Assembly: GCA_002005505.1 (NCBI GenBank)
Contig: KV908431.1
Coordinates: forward strand, 411,142 to 426,141
Length of the DNA stretch: 15,000 nt
Source: Botryococcus braunii
Lineage: Eukaryota > Chlorophyta > Trebouxiophyceae
Direction: 5' to 3'
Under the pieces are notes generated by a model. That model saw only the letters and a program-made list of their open reading frames with translations, did no database searches and had not been told where the DNA came from. The position numbers and the translations under genes are program-made. Every line of letters starts with the position of its first letter. Within the stretch, counting starts at the first letter, position 1. Shown here one piece after another: positions 1-12,711 of the stretch.

Positions 1-58
1 CTCTCTCCCTCCCGCCCTCTCTCCCTCCCTCCCTCCCTCCCTCCCTCCCCCTCCCCCA
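1..58. repeat. CCCT/CT-rich simple repeat
   Basis: Imperfect tandem CCCT and CT units run from the window edge to a short CA stretch. It is pyrimidine-only on the plus strand. The true left end lies outside the window. Confidence 0.9.
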
Positions 59-1631
59 CACACGTACTCAATGAGCGCGCTATGCAAGCACACGCACACC
101 TCCATGCGCGCGCGGGCGGATCCCCGCCCCCCTTAATATTAACAAATGACACTTGTGTACAGATGCATGTAGGACAGAAAGATTCTAGACCCCTGCCTGC
201 TCAGTGTGAAAGACAAATTACAAACCTACCCAAGTTCAAGCTAACAGACTGTCCAGGTTATAATGGTTGATTGGACAGGATTGCATGGGTCTGGAGCTAT
301 CGAAAGCGGTCAGAAAGCGGGGTTATCTATGCAATACTTACGTCTATGAACGAAGACGCAGCAATGACGACTGCGAGGAAACCCAAGGTTCGGAGGCTAA
401 TAAAAGCCATTTGATAGCCTGTGTGACACATAATTCCACTTTTAAATTCCCCCTCTATTAGGGATAATTAGCATACAAGTCGTGATTGCATCAGCGGCCC
501 GGTAGTCTATTGCCGTCCGCAATACCACTTTCTTAAAGTGTGTTAGAGTCTCAATGACAGAGGGATTCAGCTAGATTTTGCCAAGCAGTTTTAAGGTTAG
601 TAATTAAGGTTGCTGGATCAGAGGACCCTGGACCGATAGATTGACACTCGCCGAACCTAATTCACACACCGCGCCCGGTGTAACATAGGGGCACACAGAC
701 GACAGTGCGAGCCCATCATCTCATGTTTTATAGAAATAAACGTCATCTTAGCTTCATTTCCAAACCAAAGCATGACCCGGGTCCAAACCTGTGTGTGGAA
801 TACCGGGCTTGTCGGGCAGTCGGAGTCGTCTGGGCTTGACGATCAAGCACGGTATGAAACACCAAATACTAGTCGACAAACTGAAAGCAAAGGGGTTGGT
901 AAACAGTCTACGCTCGTCGCAAGATCAGGTATCCTCTCAAGTCGATCGTTGTCGCAAGACCATTGCCTTCACGCGTCTGCTCTTGCTCCCGACGTCATCG
1001 TCTGACTCACCAATACCCAGATTGGGAACCGCCGATTGCGAGTGGAGAATCAAGCGGGGCCCGGCTGTCAATCGCAGCAGCCCCGGTACTCACGCGCGGC
1101 GCAAATGTACACAATGTACTGCGTGAAGGGAGATTTCACTCCGGGACAGTGAAGATCAGCCAGAGAATTCACTTTTGAACACAGCTGGTGCGAAGAGTAG
1201 GTCGGCATTGCAATCCGATGTAAGCGCAGAAACATGCATAAACCATGAACCTTTGGGGCTATGGAACGTGTCATAAGCAGACCGTTTCAGTAGAATATTT
1301 TCATAAACCTGTATCGAAACTGTGGTGTATCCGGACAGCGTTAACTCGTTACCAGGTTCCGTGAGGCGATGCCGAGGTTTGCCATCACCATCATATGATG
1401 GGAATAACTATAATATGTGCTATGCAAAGCGTTTCACAGGATCCCTGCCATTTAAATTGAACTCACGTGTTCTTTGTTTCAGTCCGGAAGCTCCCACGTC
1501 TAAGCATGCTATGCGAAATGGGGTCGTTGCACGGTCAAAACAATGTGTATTTGTTATAGAAATTGTGCAGATTACTGTGTGACTCTTGCAATGAAGGCCG
1601 TGTGAATTCGTTATGTTGAAATCCTTTGCAG
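59..1631. other. Gene-poor unique sequence
   Basis: I see no recognisable gene here. Open frames are short and overlap on different strands and frames (for example 791-1126 plus against 1068-1274 minus), and none carries a motif I recognise. A good-looking splice acceptor (pyrimidine-rich, ending TTTGTTTCAG) occurs at about 1471-1480. The sequence after it stays open to a stop at 1580-1582 in one frame, so it could be an unrecognised exon. No coding claim is made. Confidence 0.5.
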
Positions 1632-1746
1632 TTTGAGATTTGTATCGCGTTGCAGGAAGACTCCGGGGGTTCTGCTTGTCCTTGTACCTCTAATTACAGC
1701 TGTATCGATGCTTTTGGTTGCTGTTTTGCCCATGACGACTGCACAG
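1632..1746 (+). CDS. Possible exon with phospholipase A2-like CCxxHDxC motif
   Basis: The segment lies between an acceptor (TCCTTTGCAG, ending 1631) and a donor (CACAG|GTGGTT, GT at 1747-1748). An alternative acceptor ends at 1655. In the frame starting TTT at 1632 it encodes a cysteine-rich peptide whose cysteines follow C-x-C-x5-C-x5-CC-x5-C. The end reads CCFAHDDC, which fits the secreted phospholipase A2 histidine active-site pattern (CC, two residues, His-Asp, one residue, Cys). In that family the His is catalytic and the Asp binds calcium. The C-x5-C-x5-CC spacing resembles plant-type secreted PLA2 as I recall it. The glycine-rich calcium loop of animal PLA2s is not obvious. The frame closes just outside the exon on both sides (stops at 1617-1619 and 1758-1760), so any gene must be spliced. 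It could be a degraded exon or another cysteine-rich fold. Confidence 0.4.
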
Positions 1747-1866
1747 GTGGTTTTCCGTAGGCCTACTTACGAACCATCCCAACTTTGTTGGTTGGCAACA
1801 GCAAATCGTAGCTGCAGCGATTTAAGGCCAACCATAACATTTTCTTGTAAAATTCCTAAAGAGTGA

Positions 1867-2662
1867 TCGTAGTGGTAAACAAACGTTGAGAATATCCATT
1901 TGCAAGGTCTGCGAGAATCTCGTAATGCTTGGGTAAAGCGCCTGTGAGACAGAGCATCAAAGCATTTTCAATGTCCAAACCTGGATTCAGATCTCTCTAG
2001 CGTGTGAAACCCGAATCTACATGCCAGAAACCCGTCGTCCAAACTCATCCTGGACTTGAGCCTTGATGTGTGCTGAAATGAGTGAGAAGGCTGGCTGCAT
2101 TATTGTCACACTCCTTTATAAACTTTGAAAATGTTTTGTGAAAACTTGATGAGGCACTTGCAGTGAAGCTCTGTTATGCCAAGGACTTTCTGAAGCTTAT
2201 TTGGCTCAGCTGTATGCACTACATTGCAATAGATGTTCTTCAGGATTGTCTCTGTGGGGTGCAATTGCTCATACATGTGCACACCAATGCAATATTGCAC
2301 CCTTCATACATGAAAGAATAAATCACGTGAATCTGCACACCAGCAGATGAGTGACATGGTACACACAACACGCACGGTTCCCTTCCCATGAAACTATCTT
2401 CCTCTAGCTAGTTGTAACTAGCTAATTAGCTCTGTACGTATAAGGTATACTCTAGATATACCTTGAGTAAAGAGCAATTTTCAAAGGCTCCATGACAGCA
2501 GGCATGATAGACCTTATGCGAATTCGGCATGGTGACATTGGTTTGGGTTTGTGCTGTGGCACCTCTGACGCTTCACATGGAGTAGAGGCCAGGTCAACCT
2601 AGAATATTACAATCTATGTGGAGTAAGTGTAATCTTAAGTTAGAATCCTTTGGGGCACGCAG
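1867..2662. other. Gene-poor stretch with weak exon candidates
   Basis: There is no firm gene. A plus-strand acceptor (GGCACTTGCAG, ending about 2152) opens a frame to a TAA near 2318 that sits inside an AATAAA. Its phase would match the exon candidate at 1632-1746, but I do not recognise the encoded peptide. On the minus strand, 2106-2300 is also open with protein-like composition and is equally unrecognised. The two cannot both be coding, and neither may be. Confidence 0.3.
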
Positions 2663-2791
2663 ATTGATGACTCTGATGGAAGTGATGGGCCAGACATGCC
2701 AGACCCGCCAAGCCCACCACCGCTGCTTCACAGCCGTTCCCCCAATGCACCTCCGCCCCCCGTCATGTCTCCTCTTCCACCTCTTCCGCCC
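2663..2791 (+). CDS. Possible proline-rich exon with strong splice donor
   Basis: 129 bases, exactly 43 codons, lie between an acceptor (GGCACGCAG, ending 2662) and a near-perfect donor (CCC|GTGAGT, GT at 2792-2793). The peptide starts acidic (IDDSDGSDGPDMPDPPSP) and becomes proline-rich with PPPL, PPPPV and PLPPLPP stretches, which resemble SH3- or WW-binding linkers. A length divisible by three would allow in-frame inclusion or skipping. The GT microsatellite begins about 50 bases into the presumed intron. No neighbouring exon was recognised, so the gene is unknown. Proline-rich frames arise readily from C-rich DNA. The splice sites and the acidic start are what separate this one from the C-rich blocks further along. 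Confidence 0.4.
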
Positions 2792-2843
2792 GTGAGTTAC
2801 TTCCTGCCATCGGTCTGCTGTGCACCTCAGATTCCTTGGCACG

Positions 2844-2940
<97 letters not shown>

Positions 2941-2942
2941 TG
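2844..2942. repeat. (GT)n microsatellite
   Basis: A nearly uninterrupted GT/TG run with single-base interruptions near 2878 and 2934. It creates spurious Cys-Val and Thr-His frames on both strands. Confidence 0.97.
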
Positions 2943-3088
2943 CGCGCCTGTGGGAGTGGTGGGGGAAGGGATGCGTCGGAAGTCTAAGTTCGTGTACACA
3001 TGTGCCTCTCATGCTGAGGTACCTGCTGGATATGCTTTGTGATGACAAGAGATCCTGTAGAACTATACTGCAGTAGGTAAGTCTAACG

Positions 3089-3089
<1 letters not shown>

Positions 3090-3175
<86 letters not shown>

Positions 3176-3274
3176 GCACACACACACACACACACAGACA
3201 CCCACGCACACATGCACACACACACACACCCCCACACCCACACACACACACACAGACACACACACACACACAGA

Positions 3275-3327
<53 letters not shown>

Positions 3328-3475
3328 ACACACACACACCCACCCAACCAACCCACCCAGCCAACCCCCACCCCTCTTACACACAGGCACGCGCGCGCGC
3401 ACACACACGCACACGCGCACCCACACTCGCTCACACATGCACGCGCGCGCGCGGACACACACACAACACACACGC

Positions 3476-3538
<63 letters not shown>
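3090..3538. repeat. Compound (CA)n-rich block
   Basis: About 450 bases of CA repeat. Pure tracts lie at 3090-3170 and 3477-3538. Between them are interrupted CA sections, a CCCA/CCAA patch (3339-3375), two short CG runs (about 3390-3400 and 3442-3453) and ACGC units. Long frames across it (Cys-Val or His-Thr polymers) are artefacts of the repeat. Confidence 0.97.
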
Positions 3539-3541
<3 letters not shown>

Positions 3542-3799
3542 AAACAACTCAACAAGCTCAAGATAAATAAATCTGAACCTAGTGAGGAAAGGTTTATGAC
3601 ATTCTCCACTTCCTGATCCAAAATGAAGCGCATTTTCAGTACTACTCCGCACATGGCCTCAGCTCCCAATTGCCTTTTCCCTCACCTACCGAGCTGAGCA
3701 TCACCCTCATATTGAAAACCCGCCAAAGCTTAAGAAATGCCATTTTTAAGCTATGGAAAAGACGCTTCACGTGGTGTGTTTCCTGGTACAGGGAGACCT

Positions 3800-4390
3800 G
3801 TCGCCACCCCCACCGAATATCTTTCCCCCTCTCCCTCCAGCAGCTCGCTCTCCGCCACCACCTCCCACGCCAGGCCGTCCACTTCAGGCCCCTGGGTCTC
3901 CGCCCCCACCTCCGAAAGTGTTTCCACCCCCGCAGCCACAACAGCCGAGAGGGCCTGGCGCCTCACCACGCTCACCCCCACCACCACCAAAGGCCAAGAT
4001 TTCTTCGCCACCCCCACCACCAGTGTCCCGTCCCCCGCCTCACTCCCCCCCACCACCAGTGTCCCGCCCCCCGCCTCGGTCCCCCGCCCCGCCAGTGCCC
4101 CGTTCGCCCCCTGAGCCCCCCGCCCCACCAGTGCCCCGCCCCCCCCTCGGTCCCCCGCCCCGCCGGTGACCAGTCCCCCGCCATTAATATTCTCACCTCC
4201 CGGCGAGGAGGGAGATCCGCCCTCCCCTCCGCCTTCGCCCCCACCCAGCCCTTCTCCTCCACCATATCCCCCTACTTCCCCCCCTCCTCCCCTTCGGCCT
4301 CCTCCCCCTTACCGCACGCCCCCTCACCGCGCGCCCCCACATTCGGGCCGTGGGTGAGGAACCCCTGCAGGTTGAAGCGGGGCCCGTGAG
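3800..4390. repeat. C-rich, CCCCC/CCACC low-complexity zone of repeat copy 1
   Basis: The plus strand is dominated by CCCCC, CCACC and CCCGCC words with local near-tandem units (CCACCAGTGTCCCG and variants, about 4015-4145). All three plus frames read as proline-, serine- or threonine-rich peptide, and the minus frames as glycine- or tryptophan-rich. In copy 2 (12090-12670) many small indels shift the frame against copy 1, so no frame is kept. I treat it as non-coding. Confidence 0.75.
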
Positions 4391-4436
4391 TCATACATTA
4401 TGTATAATCATACATGTATATGAATCATCACGATGT

Positions 4437-4862
4437 TTATTCATCATGGAGGTAATCCGTAACATTGTCTAAGGTTCCGTCTATAGAGGCCCTCTGGAGG
4501 ATGTATGCGATGTCAGCCGTTTTTGGCCGGGAAGATGTAATTTTCCCTTCCGGCTTGACTTGCTCGTCGAGGTCATCATCATTGTTGTTGCTGTTTTTCT
4601 TGCTGCTGTCGCTGTTGTTTCGTCGTTGCTGTCGTATGGTCGTGTTTGTGGTCGTTCTTGTTTTTTGGGTTGCAATCCACTGTTGTGCTGGTTCGTTGTC
4701 ATCGCCAATGTCGTTTTTGTCGTCATTGTCGATAAAATATGGTGGCGTTAACATTGCTTTTATAATTAAGATTGAAGCGTATCCTAACCGCACATCAAAC
4801 ATCTTGCATGTGGGTACGGGGAATATAGGGGCTTTTTTGAATATCCTCATTACAACAATCAC
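4437..4862 (-). CDS. Doubtful Asn/Asp-rich open frame in repeat copy 1
   Basis: An open frame of 141 codons, asparagine-, aspartate- and serine-rich in the middle because of a GTT/GTC-rich plus strand. It ends with an ordinary-looking segment (DIAYILQRASIDGTLDN) and a stop that sits in an AATAAA. The partner copy at 12712-13128 keeps a 138-codon frame. However, in the last 39 codons eight of nine base differences between the copies change the amino acid, which argues against protein-level selection. It may be a fossil exon or chance. I do not recognise it. Confidence 0.15.
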   Translation of the reverse strand: MIVVMRIFKKAPIFPVPTCKMFDVRLGYASILIIKAMLTPPYFIDNDDKNDIGDDNEPAQQWIATQKTRTTTNTTIRQQRRNNSDSSKKNSNNNDDDLDEQVKPEGKITSSRPKTADIAYILQRASIDGTLDNVTDYLHDE

Positions 4863-5015
4863 ATACCAGCCCTAGGGTTCCAGCATGCGTGGCACACTCC
4901 TAGACGCACTCAATTTGTCAGAGCGCATCGGCACAAGTGACATGGTGAGATGCAAAAATATGCATACTCTAACATACATCAACATTGAGACGGCTAGGTG
5001 CTTCAAACGTCCAAG

Positions 5016-5343
5016 AGGCTGCATATGTCCCCCATTAGTAATAACGATCCGTTTGTATCCTCATTAGTAATAAGGCTGCATGTGTACCCACTAGTTATAA
5101 GGCTGCATATGTCCCCCATTAGTAATAAGGCTGCATGTATACCCATTAGAAATAAGGCTGCATATGTCCCCCATCAGTAATAAGGCTCCGTTTGTATCCT
5201 CATTAGTAATAAGGCTGCATGTATACATATATGGGTATACGTATACCCATTAGAAATAAGGCTGCATATGTCCCCCATTAGTACTAAGGCTCCGTTTGTA
5301 TCCCCATTAGTAATAAGGCTGCATAGGTATCCCCATTAGAAAT
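5016..5343. repeat. 28-base minisatellite, about 11 units, with A/B/C subtypes
   Basis: Tandem units of about 27-29 bases share AAGGCT at the start and CCCATTAGTAATA at the end. Three variants recur: A with GCATATGTCCCCC, B with CCGTTTGTATCC, and C with GCATGTGTACCC or GCATGTATACCC. The order I read is A-B-C-A-C-A-B-C-A-B-C, so a three-unit higher-order repeat of about 84 bases is present. Unit 8 carries an extra insertion of about 20 bases that includes the palindrome at 5231-5250. The matching array in copy 2 (14422-14571) has only about five units. Confidence 0.9.
5231..5250. repeat. Perfect 20-base palindrome inside a minisatellite unit
   Basis: ATGGGTATACGTATACCCAT equals its own reverse complement. 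It interrupts one unit of the 28-base array and is absent from the other units and from copy 2. Confidence 0.9.
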
Positions 5344-5461
5344 CCAGATGCAATGTTCATACTGAAATTATGATTTCTCAAGCCAGGCGCAGGCAGCTCC
5401 GCAATCCAAAAGGTTCTGCATCTTATCAATCACCTGCACGTAACGACATGAGGGAAGATGT

Positions 5462-5481
5462 GGGGGGGGGGGGGGGGGGGG
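5462..5481 (+). repeat. Poly-G run (about 20 G)
   Basis: An uninterrupted G run inside repeat copy 1. The corresponding run in copy 2 (about 14680-14692) is shorter, so its length is unstable. It could form a G-quadruplex. Confidence 0.95.
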
Positions 5482-5793
5482 AGGGACATGCTTCACAAAA
5501 GACCCGGAAAAATAAGAAACTAAATAGTAAAAAGCCTAGCTGCGCCAATCAACTCAACAAGCCACGACTTTGTCAAGGCGGCTCTGATTGACAAGTCTTT
5601 CAAACCATCAGAACAGATTCCTTGAAATCTCCGGCCCTCAAAACGAAACTGGCGAAAGCTTTGCAGTTTCCGATCCGTTATAGAACCCCGCTTCGCTCTT
5701 TCCCGCCTTTCCCATCGTCGGGCTGGACTGGCCGCTTTCCTAGGTGGCAATCCTCAGATCACGGGGCATGGTATATTCTCGACTCTAGGAGTC

Positions 5794-6403
5794 CCATGTT
5801 GGGACCACGTTCCCTCAAATCTGCTTGCAGAATTCCAGCCTTCCTGCAAGAGAGCCAGAGGGTTGCATGTAAAGAGTGTACATATGAATGGTACAGCTAA
5901 AGCATAGCAGCCTTCCTTCCTAGGGGACCGTAGGCTGGCCTGCAGCCAGAATGGGTGTGTGCTTAGGAGATGGTACGATTGCAGTACAGAAGCCCTCCCA
6001 GAGGGACACAGGTTTGCCTGCAGCCAGAATGGGCCTGGTCATGACATGGTACAAGTGCAGCACGGCTTTGCGTCTAAGATGATGTAATGACTTCCGATGC
6101 GGCTGCAGATATAAATGAACTACGACTTCCGATGCAAAGTCCTACTTCCTTCACACAGAATTTTAGCAGTTTGGAGGATGAGCCAACTCTGATGAGGCAT
6201 TATTTAAGTACTTGCTTATTAAAGCAGTTTTGTCCCGATGATGTCTGTGAACCGCCCTTTGCGACAATGTCCCATGTGATCAGCGTGATGTGTCATGAGA
6301 CCTCTAGCTGCCTCTATCGAGGTGGGCACTTGGGGACCGGGAATTCTCCCGCCGCTCACCCACAATACCGGAAATGTGGTTGGGTGATTTGGGATAGATG
6401 CAT
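5794..6403. other. Unique and degenerate tandem sequence, no firm gene
   Basis: There is no recognised gene. A plus frame opens at 6087 and runs into the 16-base minisatellite. Its non-repeat part is unrecognised and has no supporting splice or start context. A short tandem duplication is listed separately at 5939-6072. Confidence 0.5.
5939..6072. repeat. Degenerate tandem duplication, period about 78
   Basis: The words CCTGCAGCCAGAATGGG (5939 and 6017) and ATGGTAC..TGCAG.AC recur with a period of about 78 bases. A weaker trace of the unit (ATGGTACAGCTAAAGCATAGCAG) lies just upstream near 5887. Confidence 0.65.
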
Positions 6404-6640
6404 GCCTATGTGCAGTACGGCCTATGTGCAGTATGGCTTATGTGCAGTACAGCCTATGTGCAGTACGGCCTATGTGCAGTACGGCCTATGTGCAGTAGGG
6501 CCTATGTGCAGTAGGGCCTATGTTCAGCAGGGCCTATGTGCAGTAGGGCCTATGTGCAGTACAGCATACGTGCAGCACAGCCTATGTGCAGTACGGCCTA
6601 TGTGCAGTACGGCCTATGTGCAGTACGGCCTATGTGCAGT
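6404..6640. repeat. 16-base minisatellite, about 15 units
   Basis: The tandem unit is GCCTATGTGCAGTACG with few substitutions (variants end in AGTAGG, AGTACA or AGCAGG). Because 16 is not a multiple of 3, three units make a 48-base, 16-residue period, so an open plus frame reads as a repeating Cys/Tyr/Val peptide. It has no other sign of coding. Confidence 0.95.
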
Positions 6641-6689
6641 CGGCTTCACGGAAGGAAATCCAGGCCCCAAAAGAACCCTGTTCCTCAGA

Positions 6690-6910
6690 GCTGGATCACA
6701 TGGGCACAGTCACATGGCCCGCATATGCATCACATGATCAATCGCCTGGTTGATGGGGCCGTGAGGGGCCACCAAGCTCGCCAAGAGTGGGACAGGCTCT
6801 GGTCACATGGCTCCATCACATGGGCCCCATACTCCTTGCTGGAAATAGTCCTGGAGTGAAGGGGCTTAGGCACCCCCACCACCCAGCTCTCCGAGCGAGA
6901 TAGATCCTGA
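6690..6910. repeat. Scattered TCACATG(G) repeats
   Basis: The heptamer TCACATG occurs at least six times within about 220 bases (near 6697, 6711, 6730, 6802, 6817 and 6911), often as TCACATGGG or TCACATGGC. Spacing is irregular, so this looks like a decayed tandem array or a cluster of E-box-like words. No function is shown. Confidence 0.6.
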
Positions 6911-7032
6911 TCACATGAACCCACATGCACTCATCAGTTCGTCTGTTAAGAAACCTTGAATTGCTTCAACTGTAAACGTAGATTCAGTGAGAATTGATTT
7001 TAAAATTATAATCTCATTTCTCGATGAAACCA
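6911..7032 (-). CDS. Weak candidate last exon of the EF-hand gene
   Basis: On the minus strand an acceptor (GGATTCTGCACAG, ending 7033) opens a frame in the phase needed to follow the exon at 7863-7902. It runs 39 codons to a TGA at 6911. Joined this way, loop 4 would read DANGDVVSSRNE, with Glu at position 12 but Val instead of the usual Gly at position 6 and Ser at position 8. It would be followed by a helix-prone tail ([16 protein letters not shown]). The misfit at positions 6 and 8 makes it doubtful, and the real exon may be missing or lie elsewhere. Confidence 0.2.
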
Positions 7033-7039
7033 CTGTGCA

Positions 7040-7288
7040 GAATCCAGGCATACCCGGCCCCACTTCCACTCCAACTCCAACTTCAAGTCCCAATCCCCCC
7101 GCCGCCCTCCCCCAACCCCCCGGGGCGGGCCTCCGCTGCATACAGTTGCACTGGGCAGCATCCGGCACATCCACCCGCACTCCCCCCCCCACCCCACCCC
7201 CCCCCCCCCCGCCACGTACAGCCGCAGGTGCCCTGATCTCCGAGTGCAAAGTCCGGCATGCCCCCTTGGTGACAACCCCCCCCCCCCC
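7040..7288. repeat. C-rich low-complexity sequence
   Basis: The plus strand is C-rich with runs of 9-20 C at about 7182-7210 and 7277-7288. Proline-rich (plus) and glycine-rich (minus) frames here are compositional. It lies downstream of the last firm exon of the EF-hand gene. Confidence 0.8.
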
Positions 7289-7363
<75 letters not shown>

Positions 7364-7437
7364 GCGCGCGAGCGCGCGCGTACACCCACAGACACACATA
7401 CGCACACAAACTCCCATACACACCCAAAATGCGCACG

Positions 7438-7510
<73 letters not shown>
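7289..7510. repeat. (CA)n - (CG)n - (CA)n compound microsatellite
   Basis: CA repeats at 7289-7348 pass directly into an alternating CG run (about 7349-7380, one interruption). After about 57 bases of interrupted CA-like sequence, a pure CA tract follows (7438-7510). The alternating purine-pyrimidine stretch with a CG core is the classic sequence for left-handed Z-DNA. Confidence 0.95.
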
Positions 7511-7513
<3 letters not shown>

Positions 7514-7635
7514 CTTTCATGTCCTCTAAAAGGAATGGATGCGATGTGCTTTTCAGATAACCTTCATACACAAAACCAAGAGTTGTCACATTACACTTTA
7601 GAGAGGCCACGCCCGGGGACCTTGGCGTTGGGATG

Positions 7636-7795
7636 CCTGTGTGTGTGTGTGCGCGCGCGCGCGTGCGTGTGTGCATGCGTGTGTGCGGGCGGGGCGGGCC
7701 GGCGGGCGGTGCGGTGCGTGCGTGCGTGCATGTGTGTGAGAGAGAGAGAGAGGGGGGAGAGAGAGAGGGGGGGAGAGAGAGGGGGGGGGAGGCAT
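7636..7795. repeat. TG/CG, GGGC and GA/G simple repeats
   Basis: A run of adjacent simple tracts: TG and CG repeats (7638-7682), a G/C-rich GGCGGGC patch and TGCG units (7685-7730), then GA and poly-G blocks (7737-7792). In the EF-hand transcript these become CU, C, CGCA and CA tracts in the intron after exon 5. Confidence 0.9.
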
Positions 7796-7862
7796 GCGCA
7801 TGCGCCTAGTGAGGTGCTGAGGTAACGAATGCCGATCATTACAGGATAGTCGGGGCCCTCAC

Positions 7863-11836
<3,974 letters not shown>

Positions 11837-12089
11837 CTGAACAAAGCTCAAGATAATCAAATCTGAACCTAGTAAGGAAAGATTTACGACATTGTGCACT
11901 TGCTGATCCAAAACGAAGCGCATTTTCAGTACTAACCCGCACATGGCCTCAGCTCCCAGTTGCTTTTTCCCTCACCTACGTAGCTGACCATCACCCTCAT
12001 GTTGAAAAACCCGCCAAAGCTTGGGAAATGCCATTTTTAAGCTATGGAAAAGACGCTTCACGTGGTGTGTTCCTGGTACAGGGAGACCT

Positions 12090-12670
12090 GTCGCCACCCC
12101 CACCACGAATCTCTTCCCCCCTCTCCCTCCAGCAGCTCGCTCTCCGCCACCACCTCCCACGCCAGGCCGTCCACTTCAGGCCCCGGGTCTCCGGCCCCAC
12201 CTCCGAAAGTGTTTCCACCCCCGCAGCCACAACAGCCGAGCGGGCCTGGCGCCCAACCATGCTAAGCCCCACCACCACCAGCCAAGATTTCTTCGCCCAC
12301 CCCGCCACCAGTGTCCTGTCCCCCGCCTCATTCCCCCGCCCTACCAGTGTTTTGTCCCCCGCCTCGGTCCCCCGCCCCAGGGGTGCCCCGTCTTCCTCCC
12401 CCCATCAGTCCCCCGCCCCACCAGTGCCCGCCCCCCCCCCCTCGATCCCCCGCCCCGCCGGTGACCAGTCCCTCACCATTAATAGTCTCACCTCCCTGCG
12501 AGGAGGGAGATCCGCCCTTCCCTCCACCTTCGCCCCCACCCAGCCCTTCTCCTCCACCTTATCCCCCTTCTTCCCCCCCCCTCCTCCTCCCCTTACCGCA
12601 CGGCCCCTCACCGCGTGCCCCCACATTCGGGCCGTGGGTGAGGAACCCCTGCAAGTTTAAGCGGGGCCCG
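12090..12670. repeat. C-rich low-complexity zone of repeat copy 2
   Basis: This is the counterpart of 3800-4390. The same CCCCC, CCACC and CCCGCC words occur with indels that are not multiples of three. The proline-rich frames therefore differ between copies, and the zone is best read as non-coding. Confidence 0.75.
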
Positions 12671-12711
12671 GGAGTCATACATTATGCATGATCATACATG
12701 TGTTTGAATGT

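Larger units (their letters stand above)
3480..5793 (+). repeat. Dispersed repeat block, copy 1 (direct orientation)
   Basis: This block matches 11709-15000 in the same orientation, with the 13195-14321 insertion removed from the second copy. Similarity starts at the end of the CA tract (the shared words include AGCTCAAGATAA and GAACCTAGT). It runs through the C-rich zone, the GTT-rich zone, the 28-base minisatellite and the poly-G run to 5793, which aligns with base 15000. In a stretch of about 115 bases aligned by eye (near 4440-4555 against 12716-12831) I counted nine substitutions. Unique sequence left of the two CA tracts is unrelated, so the CA tract marks the left boundary. The right boundary is not visible because copy 2 leaves the window. 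Such blocks, with a terminal microsatellite and core tandem repeats, are seen in some non-autonomous elements, but no transposase or clear terminal structure was found. Confidence 0.9.

Noticed and set aside
1633..1866. A plus-strand frame with a hydrophobic stretch that looks like a membrane segment or signal peptide.
   Set aside because: It starts from a non-ATG codon and overlaps the cysteine-rich exon candidate in another frame. The hydrophobic residues are a frame-shifted reading of TGT/CTT-rich DNA.
2827..3669. Long minus-strand open frames rich in Cys-Val (and His-Thr on the other strand), also at 6911-7676, 8312-8800 and 11511-11944.
   Set aside because: They are translations of CA/GT microsatellites. 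The 8312-8800 frame does contain real exon 4 at its upstream end, but the rest is intron.
3737..3800. A short peptide SYGKDASRGVF that recalls the cytochrome b5-like MAPR family (YG.DASRG).
   Set aside because: The match is about ten residues, the surrounding fold is absent, and the frame changes after it in copy 2. Most likely coincidence.
3670..4389. Proline-rich plus-strand frames, which look like a proline-rich structural protein, and the copy at 12021-12691.
   Set aside because: They come from a C-rich repeat zone. All three frames are proline-, serine- or threonine-rich, and indels between the two copies shift the frames.
6404..6640. CRISPR-like direct repeats (also 5016-5343 and 8106-8345).
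   Set aside because: The arrays have no unique spacers. Units are contiguous and the genome is clearly eukaryotic with introns.
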